DNA from: Pseudomonadota bacterium
GTDB taxonomy: Bacteria; Pseudomonadota; Alphaproteobacteria; Rhizobiales; Pleomorphomonadaceae
Reading direction: 5' to 3'
DNA: 64,000 nt
Assembly: GCA_018262505.1 (NCBI GenBank)
Contig: JAGSYV010000009.1
Coordinates: 1-64,000 of the forward strand
Positions 8,997-16,403 of the stretch are shown here, in pieces (the stretch's first letter is position 1; each line of letters opens with the position of its first letter). The translations under genes were made by a program, and so were the position numbers. The notes beneath the pieces were generated by a model. That model was given only the letters and a program-made list of their open reading frames with translations, was not told the DNA's origin and searched no databases.

Positions 8997-9154
8997 ATCA
9001 TGTCCTCAGCCTGAGAGATCGAACGGCGAGCCGCTATTTTCGCCTGAAGCAACAGTCTCAAGACGGCATAGCGCTTGAGGAGTTTCGGCCGCCACTTCAT
9101 GCGGTGGCGTGGCGGAACCCACCCGCTCTTAAACGCCCGATAGAAGCCGCTCGC

Positions 9155-9330
9155 CCACCCGTCCCGAGGTCCTCGCTTTCGCAAGGATGACAGATTTATA
9201 TATATATGGAACAAATGGATAACGAAGAGCCCCTCCGTATCGAGCTGCCGCCTCCATCTATATCAGGCTGTCATCCTTGCGAAAGCGAGGACCTCGGGCA
9301 GAACGGGACAACCGGCCGATATGGATCTCC
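9155..9330. repeat. Family A palindromic repeat, copy A2 (paired arms)
   Basis: A 31-bp perfect inverted repeat, arms at about 9160-9190 and 9268-9300, each arm containing CCTCGC-TTTC-GCAAGG. An A/T-rich centre (TATATATATATGG) separates them, and the tail is CGGCCGATATGGATCTCCC. It lies between the two gp14-like genes. Confidence 0.8.
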
Positions 9331-9364
9331 CGTTCAAGCGCTAACGCCGTATTCATCCCCACGC

Positions 9365-9470
9365 CAAACAGGGTTGCATCCGATTGCCGCCTCGCCTTTC
9401 ACGCGACATAGTGGTCGGGCAGAGTTGCCGGGGAGCCATTGTCGCGCAGAGAAGGTGGGTGCCAACGCGA
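9365..9470 (+). other. Relic of a lipoprotein-gene leader
   Basis: CGATTGCCGCCTCGCCTTTC, GCGACATAGT and GGGGAGCCATTGTCGCGCAG resemble the leader and start regions of the small lipoprotein genes at 7015-7085 and 7449-7475. No open frame follows. It appears to be the 5' stub of a fourth copy, so the tail genes and lipoproteins were once interleaved or duplicated together. Confidence 0.45.
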
Positions 9471-9525
9471 ACTCAAGACGCGAAGCGGGCGCCGTGACGT
9501 GTCATGAGCGAGCGAGAGGCTCTGG

Positions 9526-10122
9526 TCACAACTGCCACCAGTGATGCTCGTAGGCGCCGTAAATTGATTTTCCGCCCATGTACGGGGAAGTCTTGGCAAT
9601 GGGGCTCGAGCCCGAGCTCGGATTCGCCTTCGCGGCGTTGGCGTACGCACTGCCAAACGCGCTGGCCATCGTGCCGAAGGCGCCCAATATGCCCGCCGTG
9701 CGGCTGTTCTTGGCCTGCATGTCGTAGAGGGCGGCCTGGTTGCGAGAACTGACCGCCTGGTTGCGCGCGTCGTCGTAATTCCGATAGGCGTTGGTGCGGA
9801 TGGTCAGCGCGTCGACGGCGCCCATCTTGGCCGTGTCGACCATCAGGTCGAGCGGCGTGCCGAAGGTCACATCGACGCCGTTGGCCGCCTGGGTCGCCTG
9901 CTGCCTGGACATCAGCTGCGCGGTGAGCGCCTTCTGCTTCTGCTCTTCGCGCATGCCGGCATCGAGCACGTTCCTGGCCTGCCGATCGGCCAGCATGGCG
10001 TTATTCCGCTGCACCTCGGCGTTATATTTGGCGGCCTTGGCATCGGCATTGGCGCTGGCGATCTGGCCGGCGCCGCTGAGGATGCCGCCACCGATCATCA
10101 GCGCGGTTCCCAGATCACACAT
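9526..10122 (-). CDS. Phage internal virion protein, T7 gp14-like (copy 1)
   Basis: A 198-residue protein, about two-thirds identical by eye to the product at 8418-8996 (MCDLGTALMIGGGILSGAG; QARNVLDAGMREEQKQKALT; NGVDVTFGTPLDLMVD), with a longer Ser/Gly-rich C-terminus. The ATG at 10122 lies 8 bp inside the upstream gp13-like gene, giving translational coupling. Position after adaptor, nozzle and gp13-like genes matches T7 gene order 11-12-13-14. Confidence 0.78.
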   Translation of the reverse strand: MCDLGTALMIGGGILSGAGQIASANADAKAAKYNAEVQRNNAMLADRQARNVLDAGMREEQKQKALTAQLMSRQQATQAANGVDVTFGTPLDLMVDTAKMGAVDALTIRTNAYRNYDDARNQAVSSRNQAALYDMQAKNSRTAGILGAFGTMASAFGSAYANAAKANPSSGSSPIAKTSPYMGGKSIYGAYEHHWWQL

Positions 10123-10582
10123 CGGAGCGCTTCCTCATCTCGAACAGAATGAAGGGGTGACCGTGGACGTCGATCTCCATGAGGAACGTGGCGCCCAACC
10201 ATTTCAGCCAGCGCAGCGAGGGGAAGTTGTCCCGGTCCACCGCATTTCGCAGCACCGTATGACGCGTGAACAGGCTGGGCAGCCCCTCGGCCGTCGCCCT
10301 CAGGAACCAGCGCCAGTTGCGGGTGATGGCGTCGGTCCCGAGCAGCCAGACGCCGCCGACGCCGGCGAGCACGTCGAGGTCGCCGACGCCGTACATGATC
10401 TCCGGTTGACCATCGATCAGCACGGTGAAGGCGGTCGACTGGTTCATCGACCGGCGTAGCGCCTCCACCGGCCCCACCCGTCCGGCCCGCCACACCTCCA
10501 CCTCGTCGCTGAGCCGCAGGCGCTCGCCGATCGACTGGCAGTGATCGGCGAGCGCTGGCACGATTTTGAAATCAACGGCCAA
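10115..10582 (-). CDS. T7 gp13-like phage protein (GNAT-fold)
   Basis: A 155-residue protein similar to T7 gp13 / DUF2833 proteins, which look like degenerate GNAT acetyltransferases and are needed for virion assembly. Visible: SMNQSTAFTVLIDGQPEIMY, GVGGVWLLGTDAI and WLKWLGATF, the pattern of GNAT strands with a blocked acetyl-CoA site. It overlaps the nozzle gene by 11 bp upstream and the gp14-like gene by 8 bp downstream, so all four tail genes form one tightly packed minus-strand operon. Confidence 0.75.
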   Translation of the reverse strand: MAVDFKIVPALADHCQSIGERLRLSDEVEVWRAGRVGPVEALRRSMNQSTAFTVLIDGQPEIMYGVGDLDVLAGVGGVWLLGTDAITRNWRWFLRATAEGLPSLFTRHTVLRNAVDRDNFPSLRWLKWLGATFLMEIDVHGHPFILFEMRKRSDV

Positions 10583-12668
10583 GCGTCACCTCCGGCATGA
10601 TGGCCAGGATCGACATCGGCAGCGGGTCGAATTGTTTCACGAACATGCCGCCCGCCCGGTTCCAGTCGGGCGGCGGCGTCATGTCGATGTCGCCGGTGTA
10701 AAGGCCGATCGCCGCGTTCCACGCCTCGGTGGAGCGCTGCTTGAACTCGACGATCTTGTCGCTGTCGCGCCCCTCGTCGCGAGGGCCGACGAAGATGCCG
10801 CGCGTCTTCTCCACGCGGAGCACCACCTTGGAGATCGACTTGAAGCGCCCCTGCACCGAGCCCAGTTCGTTGACGGCGCCGAGGTCGAGGTCCAGCGTCC
10901 TCAGCACGGCGGCGTAGGGCAAGCCGATGTGGATCTTGGCGGCGGCAACCGGCAGGTTCACCGCGCCACCCTGAACCGTGAGTCCGCGCACCACGTTGCC
11001 GTCGGCCAGCGCCACCACCTCGCATCCCTCAAGATGGGAAAGCCCCGTCAGATGGCTCACCGGCGCCCCGACATAGGTCAGCCCGCAATCGACGAAGAAG
11101 GCGTCTTCCACATGGTCGAAGGCGCGGCTGTGCAGCCGCTCGATATAGCGCTTCGTCTGGCCGTTGATGGTGCGCCGCACCACGAAATACGGCACGTCCT
11201 CGCCGTTCTCGGCGATGCAGGTCACGTCCTCGAAGACGGCGCCGGCGCCGCTTTCATGCCGCGTCCAGGCCCACACTTCGTGCTCCTTCATGTAGGTGAG
11301 CGACACCAAGGAGCCGTCGTCGAGCACCACCCAGACGATGGAACTCGGCGCCTGCGCATAGGCCCAGGCCTTGATCGACCGGTTTTCGAACAGGTGGCGG
11401 CTCATGATGGTGAGGTCCTTGCCCACCCAGGCGTCGTCGCCGTAGCTGTAGGAAAAGTCGCGGACAACGCCGCCCGACCGCTGGGCGAACAGCACGATTT
11501 CACCGACGTTGATCGGCTGCACCTGTGCCGCGCCGCGATAGCCCTGGTTGGCGATGACGATGGACGACGGCGTGATGGCATCCGACGCCTGCCCGCCCGT
11601 CACCACCCATTCGGCCGACGAGGTCATCAACAGCAGGCCATAGCGGGCGGCCAGCATGGAGCGCACGATGTTCACCTGTCGCGCCCGCATGCGGAAGGTG
11701 ATGGCGTCGCTATCCTTGGCCGGCGAGGCATAGCCAAAATTCTCGTAGTTGGCGGTCTGGCTGAGATAGACCGCCTGCGGCTCGTTATCGGTGGAAGCCA
11801 GCGCCAGCCGCTGCTGGATGAAGGTGACGGCGCGCGGATAGTTGCCGGCGCCGGAAAACGGGTTGCGGCCGATCTGCGGCCCGTCGGCGGTGTCGGCGGT
11901 GATGTTCTCGTCGTCGATGAGCAGCTCGGTGGTCGAGCCGATATAGCCGAACGAGCCGTTGGAGAATTTGTAGACCACGTATTTGGAAGCGCCCGCCACG
12001 GCCGGCCAGGCCACCCGGTTGATGCCGCCGTCGATACTGAGGTCGTTGACGCAGGAGGCCTCCACTGAGGGCAGGCTTTCCTCGCCGGTCGCCGCGCTGA
12101 CGGCGGCCACCTTGTAGCGATAGGTATGGGCGATATAGCCGGTCTTGCCGGAAGTGCCCGCCTGCACCGACGCCGTCACGCCGGTGGGCGCCACCATGGC
12201 CGGCGTGAAGCTCGGCTCGGTCAGCGTCCAGTTGGCGTCGGCATAGCGGGCAAGCTTCTTCACCGGATACCTGGGGTGGACGATGTACATCACGTCCGCT
12301 TCCTGGGCGAACACCAGTTCGTCGAGGTCGGCCGAGGCATAGGGCGCGGCAACCTCGTAGACGCCGCCGCCCGAGGCGAGGATCAGCCCGCCGTTGCGCC
12401 AGAAGCGCAGATAGCCGGTGCCGAACTCGATCACATAGGCCTGCGCTTCGTTGAACTGAAAGGGGATCAGCCGCGTGGGATTGGCGCTCGCCTTCACCTC
12501 CCCGAGAAATTCCAGACCAGCGCGGTTGCTCGCCCCGCCGTGGGCCTGGATGGTCAGGTTCAGCGCCGTCTTGAGGCCGAGAGCATAGTTCTTGGTATCC
12601 ACCCGCGCCCACAGCGCCGGAGAGAGTTCGCCGCCGGCAAACGCCGGCTGATAGGCCCGGAGCGTCAT
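10572..12668 (-). CDS. Phage tail nozzle protein (tail tubular protein B / T7 gp12-like)
   Basis: A 698-residue protein from the ATG at 12668, which overlaps the stop of the adaptor gene (ATGA). The N-terminus (YQPAFAGGELSPALWARVD), RAGLEFLGEVK and FQFNEAQAYVIEFG are typical of podovirus nozzle proteins. Residues about 165-255 (GYIAHTYRYKVAAV, then AGASKYVVYKF) look like an inserted fibronectin-III-type domain, seen in some of these proteins. It would form the hexameric tail tube attached to the adaptor. No tail fibre gene follows. Confidence 0.8.
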   Translation of the reverse strand: MTLRAYQPAFAGGELSPALWARVDTKNYALGLKTALNLTIQAHGGASNRAGLEFLGEVKASANPTRLIPFQFNEAQAYVIEFGTGYLRFWRNGGLILASGGGVYEVAAPYASADLDELVFAQEADVMYIVHPRYPVKKLARYADANWTLTEPSFTPAMVAPTGVTASVQAGTSGKTGYIAHTYRYKVAAVSAATGEESLPSVEASCVNDLSIDGGINRVAWPAVAGASKYVVYKFSNGSFGYIGSTTELLIDDENITADTADGPQIGRNPFSGAGNYPRAVTFIQQRLALASTDNEPQAVYLSQTANYENFGYASPAKDSDAITFRMRARQVNIVRSMLAARYGLLLMTSSAEWVVTGGQASDAITPSSIVIANQGYRGAAQVQPINVGEIVLFAQRSGGVVRDFSYSYGDDAWVGKDLTIMSRHLFENRSIKAWAYAQAPSSIVWVVLDDGSLVSLTYMKEHEVWAWTRHESGAGAVFEDVTCIAENGEDVPYFVVRRTINGQTKRYIERLHSRAFDHVEDAFFVDCGLTYVGAPVSHLTGLSHLEGCEVVALADGNVVRGLTVQGGAVNLPVAAAKIHIGLPYAAVLRTLDLDLGAVNELGSVQGRFKSISKVVLRVEKTRGIFVGPRDEGRDSDKIVEFKQRSTEAWNAAIGLYTGDIDMTPPPDWNRAGGMFVKQFDPLPMSILAIMPEVTLGR

Positions 12669-13282
12669 GCTCGCACCTGCTCGTAATCGGAGACGAAGCT
12701 GCTGCCGCTCCATTCGTCATTGGCTTCAGTGGCGCTGGCCGCCGCCTGCGTCTGCAAGGCCATCTGGAACGCCGCCTGCCGCTGACCGGCGTCGCGCGTC
12801 AGCGGCATGGCAAGGCGGGCCGCCAGATGCCAGGACAGCGTCTCGACGAACAGCGGCGGGAACTTGCTGGGATCGTCGACCCGGCGGATATAGCTGAGCG
12901 TGGCCGGCGACAGGTCCGAGAGAAGCCAGTCGCCGAACAGCTCGTAAGGCGAACCGCCCGCATCATCGGCCGTGAGATCGCCGGGCAGCATGACGCCGGA
13001 GAGCGGCCCATTGGGCGGCCGCACCTCGCGCACACGGATCAGGTCGACCGGCAGCGCGTAGGCATGCGCCCAGCGGCCGACGCTTACACCCGTCACCTCG
13101 GCCAGCACCGCCTCATGGCGGGCAAAGCGCCAGGGCGGACCTGCCGCCAAGAGCGCGTCGAGCGTCTGTCCGTAAAAGCGATTGCAGGCGCGCGCCTCGG
13201 TGCTCGCCTCGGTGAGCGCGTCGATCTTGTCGGCGCCGAGGTGGCCAAGGGCCAGATTGCAAATGGAAACTGTCGATGCCAT
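12665..13282 (-). CDS. Phage tail adaptor (tail tubular protein A / T7 gp11-like)
   Basis: A 205-residue protein starting MASTVSICNLALGHLGAD, the usual opening of gp11-type adaptors, with ACNRFYGQTLDALLAAGPPW and LSWHLAARLAMPLT. In T7 twelve copies link the portal to the nozzle. It is the first gene of the remnant tail operon; no portal, capsid or terminase gene precedes it, since a toxin-antitoxin pair starts 140 bp upstream. The prophage has therefore lost its head genes. Confidence 0.8.
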   Translation of the reverse strand: MASTVSICNLALGHLGADKIDALTEASTEARACNRFYGQTLDALLAAGPPWRFARHEAVLAEVTGVSVGRWAHAYALPVDLIRVREVRPPNGPLSGVMLPGDLTADDAGGSPYELFGDWLLSDLSPATLSYIRRVDDPSKFPPLFVETLSWHLAARLAMPLTRDAGQRQAAFQMALQTQAAASATEANDEWSGSSFVSDYEQVRA

Positions 13283-13381
13283 GGACCACCCCGAAAACCG
13301 TGCCGCACTCTAGGCAAGGGGTGGTTTTCGCGGTGGCGGGGCAATTGGGGTCAGGCCAATCGTCTTGGCAGGTCCACTCAA

Positions 13382-13402
13382 TGGTAGTAATATTTACTAC
13401 CA
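13382..13402 (+). promoter_or_regulatory. parDE operator
   Basis: Inverted repeat with 9-bp arms TGGTAGTAA and TTACTACCA around a 3-bp centre, ending 18 bp before the parD start. It resembles autoregulatory sites of ribbon-helix-helix antitoxins. Confidence 0.75.
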
Positions 13403-13420
13403 AATGAACAGGAGGCACCG

Positions 13421-13702
13421 ATGCCGAACGTCGAGAAAATGAGCTTGGCGCTCACAGCTCAACAAGCCGCCATGATGCGGGACGCCGTCAGCACCGGCGC
13501 CTACGCAACCACCAGCGAGATCGTCCGCGAAGCCATGCGCGACTGGGAGACCAAGTGGATGGCGCGCAACGAAGAGATCCGCCGCCTCAGGGCGCTTTGG
13601 GACGAAGGCAAGGCCAGCGGCCCCGCCCAGCCGATCGACTTCGATGAACTCCGCAAAGAGGCCTCAGCCAAGCTCAAGGACGCCTCGCGGAATGGCGCCT
13701 GA
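13421..13702 (+). CDS. parD: ParD-type antitoxin
   Basis: A 93-residue antitoxin. Residues 5-50 form a ribbon-helix-helix ([17 protein letters not shown], then [14 protein letters not shown]) and the C-terminal half is a charged helix that would cover the toxin. An AGGAGG ribosome site precedes the ATG. The gene overlaps the toxin start by 11 bp. A palindrome directly upstream fits conditional autorepression by the complex. Confidence 0.92.
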   Translation: MPNVEKMSLALTAQQAAMMRDAVSTGAYATTSEIVREAMRDWETKWMARNEEIRRLRALWDEGKASGPAQPIDFDELRKEASAKLKDASRNGA

Positions 13703-14009
13703 ACTCATCTGGACGCCGCAAGCCAGAGCCGACCTGATCGACATCTATCTGACGATTGGCGCGGAGCAACCGGCGGCGGCCGAACGCTATCTGGCACGGA
13801 TGGAACAGAAGACCAGACTCCTGATCGATCAGCCGCGCCTCGGTGTCCGAAAGCCGGGAATCCATCCGGCGGCGCGCATGCTCATCGAAAGCCCTTATGT
13901 CCTGCTTTACGAAACCGAGCCGGACACCGATGACGGCCCCATCAAAACCGTCGAGATCGTCCGCGTCATCGACGGCCGGCGCGACCTCATGAACCTGCTG
14001 CCGGCGTGA
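13692..14009 (+). CDS. parE: ParE/RelE-superfamily toxin
   Basis: A 105-residue toxin from the ATG at 13692, inside the antitoxin gene. It has the ParE pattern: [18 protein letters not shown], then [10 protein letters not shown], an Arg/Tyr-rich strand ([12 protein letters not shown]) and [17 protein letters not shown]. Characterised ParE toxins poison DNA gyrase; RelE relatives cleave mRNA. The DGRRD motif with an overall ParE-like layout favours ParE. Confidence 0.9.
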   Translation: MAPELIWTPQARADLIDIYLTIGAEQPAAAERYLARMEQKTRLLIDQPRLGVRKPGIHPAARMLIESPYVLLYETEPDTDDGPIKTVEIVRVIDGRRDLMNLLPA

Positions 14010-14076
14010 CCCGGATGACATGCCCCTTCGAGACGGCTGACCCTGGGGTGTTCCGTCAGCCGTCTCAGGTGAGGCG

Positions 14077-14235
14077 CTAGATGCGTCCCATCAACATCAA
14101 GATAACGATGATCAGCAGGATCAGGCCCAAGCCGCCGCTGGGGCCGTAGCCCCACCGCGAGCTATGCGGCCAAGTCGGCAACGCGCCGAGGAGAACCAGA
14201 ACCAGGACGATGATCAGGATTGTGCCGAGCGACAT
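14077..14235 (-). CDS. DUF3309 family small membrane protein
   Basis: A 52-residue protein: two hydrophobic helices (LGTILIIVLVLVLLGALP and LGLILLIIVILMLMGR) joined by the hallmark TWPHSSRWGYGPSGG loop. That loop and the length define DUF3309, common in alpha- and betaproteobacteria and usually found near stress-related genes. Function unknown. It lies between two toxin-antitoxin pairs on the opposite strand. Confidence 0.9.
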   Translation of the reverse strand: MSLGTILIIVLVLVLLGALPTWPHSSRWGYGPSGGLGLILLIIVILMLMGRI

Positions 14236-14436
14236 GGACGGTCTCCATAGCAAAGGGCGGAGAGGACAGGAGAAATCCCCCCAATAAATACCAACCTACC
14301 CTAAGCAAATTCGCGAGAAGCCCGACGGTTCCATAGAGACGACTGTGGACAGGCAAAGTGGGCGGCGGATATCCGTCCCCCGGTTTATCTGCGCACCTCC
14401 TCACCCAACAAAGGTGTATGAGATACCCTTGAATTT

Positions 14437-14453
14437 TTACCCTAAAAGGGTAA
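14437..14453 (+). promoter_or_regulatory. mqsRA operator
   Basis: TTACCCT-AAA-AGGGTAA, a 17-bp palindrome just upstream of the mqsR start. Its form matches the AACCT/AGGTT-type sites bound by MqsA, with a C-for-A-shifted core; a further ACCCT half-site lies at 14425-14429. Confidence 0.7.
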
Positions 14454-14462
14454 TATCCACAT

Positions 14463-14749
14463 ATGGAAAAGCGGACAGCCATTATGACCTGTCGGCCATG
14501 GTCGTGCTCGTGCGGCAACGCCGGGCAGCCGCCTTCACCAAGACGGCGCTTGATGGTGGCAGGCGAATGGGCCTCACGGTTTCGGAGATGATCGAGGTGG
14601 TCTGTCGGCTCACGCTACGCTGCCCCTACAAGTCGATGACCACCTACGCCGATAGCGCCTACCACGCCGACACACCAGCCGGGAAAGCTTACATCACGCT
14701 GAGGGCCGATGGCGCGCCGGTCATCCAGTTCAAGGAGTTGGAACCATGA
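14463..14749 (+). pseudogene. mqsR: MqsR-like toxin gene with 5' frameshift
   Basis: The ATG at 14463 reads MEKRTA, the usual MqsR start. The family continuation HYDLSA, then RAAAFTKTALDGGRRMGLT, YKSMTTYAD and GKAYITLRADG..VIQFKEL is in another frame; one base appears missing near 14478. The segment that usually contains W-Q-D-V-Y after YADxT is also absent. MqsR is a GCU-specific mRNA interferase. This copy is probably inactive unless an internal start (ATG near 14500) is used. The end overlaps mqsA by 4 bp. Confidence 0.72.
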
Positions 14750-15153
14750 GCCGAGTTTGCCTGTGCTGCGATGCCGGCCCGGAAATGGTGCCGTTTTCGG
14801 GCGAGACGCATCGGGTCGACTATCGTGGCGCCACGGTTGATGTCGAGGGTCTCTCTGGTTTCCGTTGCCCGGTCTGCGGCGAGATCGAATATGACGCCGA
14901 CAGCGCCGAGCGCTACGCGGCGGCCGGCGACGCGCTGGTGCTGGCGGCGCGCCGGGCTGATGGCGAAGAACTGCGCCGCATCCGCAAGAAGCTGAAGCTC
15001 AACCAAGTGGAGGCCTCCCGGCTCACCGGCGGCGGTCACAATGCCTTCTCGCGCTACGAGACGGGAAAGGTCGTTCCTGCCCCGGCCGTCGTCAACCTGT
15101 TCCGGCTGCTCGATCGCCACCCCGAGGAGGTCGAGAGGCTGAAGCGGGCTTAG
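14746..15153 (+). CDS. mqsA: MqsA-type antitoxin with zinc finger and HTH
   Basis: A 135-residue antitoxin with CLCC near the N-terminus and CPVCG at about residue 42, a four-cysteine zinc site that holds the toxin-binding domain. An XRE-type helix-turn-helix follows at about residues 80-125 (LRRIRKKLKLNQVEASRLTG, then NAFSRYETGK). MqsA binds MqsR and represses the promoter. The gene appears intact although the toxin is damaged. Confidence 0.9.
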   Translation: MSRVCLCCDAGPEMVPFSGETHRVDYRGATVDVEGLSGFRCPVCGEIEYDADSAERYAAAGDALVLAARRADGEELRRIRKKLKLNQVEASRLTGGGHNAFSRYETGKVVPAPAVVNLFRLLDRHPEEVERLKRA

Positions 15154-15195
15154 GATCTCGGGTCGAATGGCGCGGGCGGCCGATATAGGCCCCAT
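15152..15195. repeat. Family A repeat, right-end fragment A3
   Basis: GGATCTCGGGTCGAATGG then GCGGCCGATATAGGCCCC, matching only the right-hand end of family A. It fills the gap between mqsA and the convergent ccdB. Confidence 0.55.
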
Positions 15196-15202
15196 CCGCC
15201 CT

Positions 15203-15502
15203 TCAGAACCCCACGAACAGCATGTCCAAGGCGTTGCCGATCTCCGCGTCATGTCCGGCAAGGCTTGCGACCGGAGCCTTGAGAATCGTCACCGGCACCG
15301 CCGCCATGAACTGCGTGACCATCACATGCGGCTCGGCTTCGATGGCGAAGGTGGGGTTGAGCCGTTTGGCCGGCATCGGCGCCGATGACGCCGGGATCAG
15401 CGGCACGACGAGCCGGGTATTGAGGCCGTCGAGAAGGTTGGCCTGAACATCCAGCAAGAAGCCGTTCCCGTCCGGATTTGGGAAGACGTCGAACCGAGCC
15501 AT
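15203..15502 (-). CDS. ccdB: CcdB-type toxin
   Basis: A 99-residue protein with the CcdB pattern: RFDVFPNPDG at the N-terminus, LLDVQANLLDGLNTRLVVPL, RLNPTFAIEAEPHVMVTQFM and the C-terminal GHDAEIGNALDMLFVGF. F-plasmid CcdB traps DNA gyrase; the C-terminal Trp-Gly-Ile there contacts GyrA and is replaced here by Val-Gly-Phe, as in many chromosomal homologues. The ATG overlaps the ccdA stop by one base. Confidence 0.92.
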   Translation of the reverse strand: MARFDVFPNPDGNGFLLDVQANLLDGLNTRLVVPLIPASSAPMPAKRLNPTFAIEAEPHVMVTQFMAAVPVTILKAPVASLAGHDAEIGNALDMLFVGF

Positions 15503-15738
15503 CAGAACGGACGATAGCGCTCAAGCGGAAGTCCGTTCGCTTCCACCCAGCGGTTGGAACTGGCCAGGGCCTCGGCATTGTCGCGACGCCATTGCCCGGC
15601 CTTTGCCTCGACGACCGCACGCCGCACGCCCGCCTCGGCCGCCTGCGAGATGTTCACGCCGAAGGAGCGCGCCTCCTGGATGAGGTCGGCATCCAGCGAC
15701 AGGTTGGTCGCCTTGCGTGGAGACTGTTGCGTCGACAT
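15502..15738 (-). CDS. ccdA: CcdA-type antitoxin
   Basis: A 78-residue antitoxin. The N-terminal ribbon-helix-helix (KATNLSLDADLIQEARSFGV, NISQAAEAGVRRAV) binds DNA; the C-terminal part ending SSNRWVEANGLPLERYRPF is the flexible CcdB-binding tail, with the conserved W-x-x-x-N-G-L-P-L motif. First gene of the ccdAB operon. Confidence 0.93.
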   Translation of the reverse strand: MSTQQSPRKATNLSLDADLIQEARSFGVNISQAAEAGVRRAVVEAKAGQWRRDNAEALASSNRWVEANGLPLERYRPF

Positions 15739-15753
15739 CGGCCGTCCTCATAT

Positions 15754-15778
15754 TCATGCGCACGCAGTATGCGCATAA
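15754..15778 (-). promoter_or_regulatory. ccdAB operator region
   Basis: ATGCGCA occurs twice (about 15756 and 15770), the second within the 10-bp palindrome TATGCGCATA at 15769-15778, just upstream of ccdA. This is a plausible CcdA autoregulatory site. Confidence 0.55.
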
Positions 15779-15808
15779 TATCGCCGCGGCGCAAACCGAT
15801 CCGCGCCC

Positions 15809-15940
15809 CTACCGCCCCTGCTTCTCGATGAACTTGCCGATTGCCGGGGCGGCGATGAGGGCCACGGCCACCCAGATGAGCGCCCATTTCATGCCGTTGC
15901 ACGTGCCACGACGGGCCTTCCGATCCGGTTGCAGATGCAT
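15809..15940 (-). CDS. Small basic/transmembrane protein, paralogue of the one at 21.7 kb
   Basis: A 43-residue frame from the ATG at 15940: a basic N-terminus (QPDRKARRG), then MKWALIWVAVALIAAPAIG and a KFIEKQGR end. A second copy at 21738-21881 keeps the KWALxWxAVAxxAAPAxGK(F/Y)I(E/D)KQG pattern behind a different Arg-rich N-terminus. Conservation of the protein pattern despite synonymous change argues that it is translated. The ATG at 15892 is an alternative start. Function unknown. Confidence 0.55.
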   Translation of the reverse strand: MHLQPDRKARRGTCNGMKWALIWVAVALIAAPAIGKFIEKQGR

Positions 15941-16403
15941 TCTGGATCCCGGCCTCACGGCCGCCTCCCCTGTTTCAGCGCGCGTGACCGATGATGCATG
16001 CTGGCGCGCCAGGAGAACAATGCCTTGGGGCCCTCTCCGGTTCCCGATGGCTCTGGCACAAAGTCGTTTATCCCCAAAGGCCCGCCTCTCGCCCCATCGG
16101 CCGAGAGCACCAAACGTCGCGCGGCGCCCGAATGCCCAGGGTGGCCTCCCCCTTGCTGTGAAACGAAGCCCGGCGGCGCTCCACCGAAATCTGGGATCAA
16201 ATGGCGGGCAGGGTCATCAAATTCTGTTCCGCATCAGCCGCTTATGTTACATCCGCCAGCAAAGAACGGTCGCCCGAATGGACAGGGTTGGCCCGGCAGT
16301 GGCTTTGCAGGCTCTTGTTTCCGAATTTGGCAGCAGAGATACAGTGGGTCTTTTCGAGAGTGCCGGACAGCGGGCCGACGAGATAGGTATTCGAGGTGAG
16401 CAA
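15941..16403. other. Gap with no recognised gene
   Basis: Between the small transmembrane protein and the methyltransferase. No coherent frame in either direction and no family A or B repeat. GAGGTGAG at 16393-16400 is the ribosome site of the next gene. Confidence 0.6.

Noticed and set aside
15717-16403. N-terminal extension of the methyltransferase frame
   Set aside because: The upstream open stretch has no family similarity, and a good ribosome site precedes the ATG at 16404.
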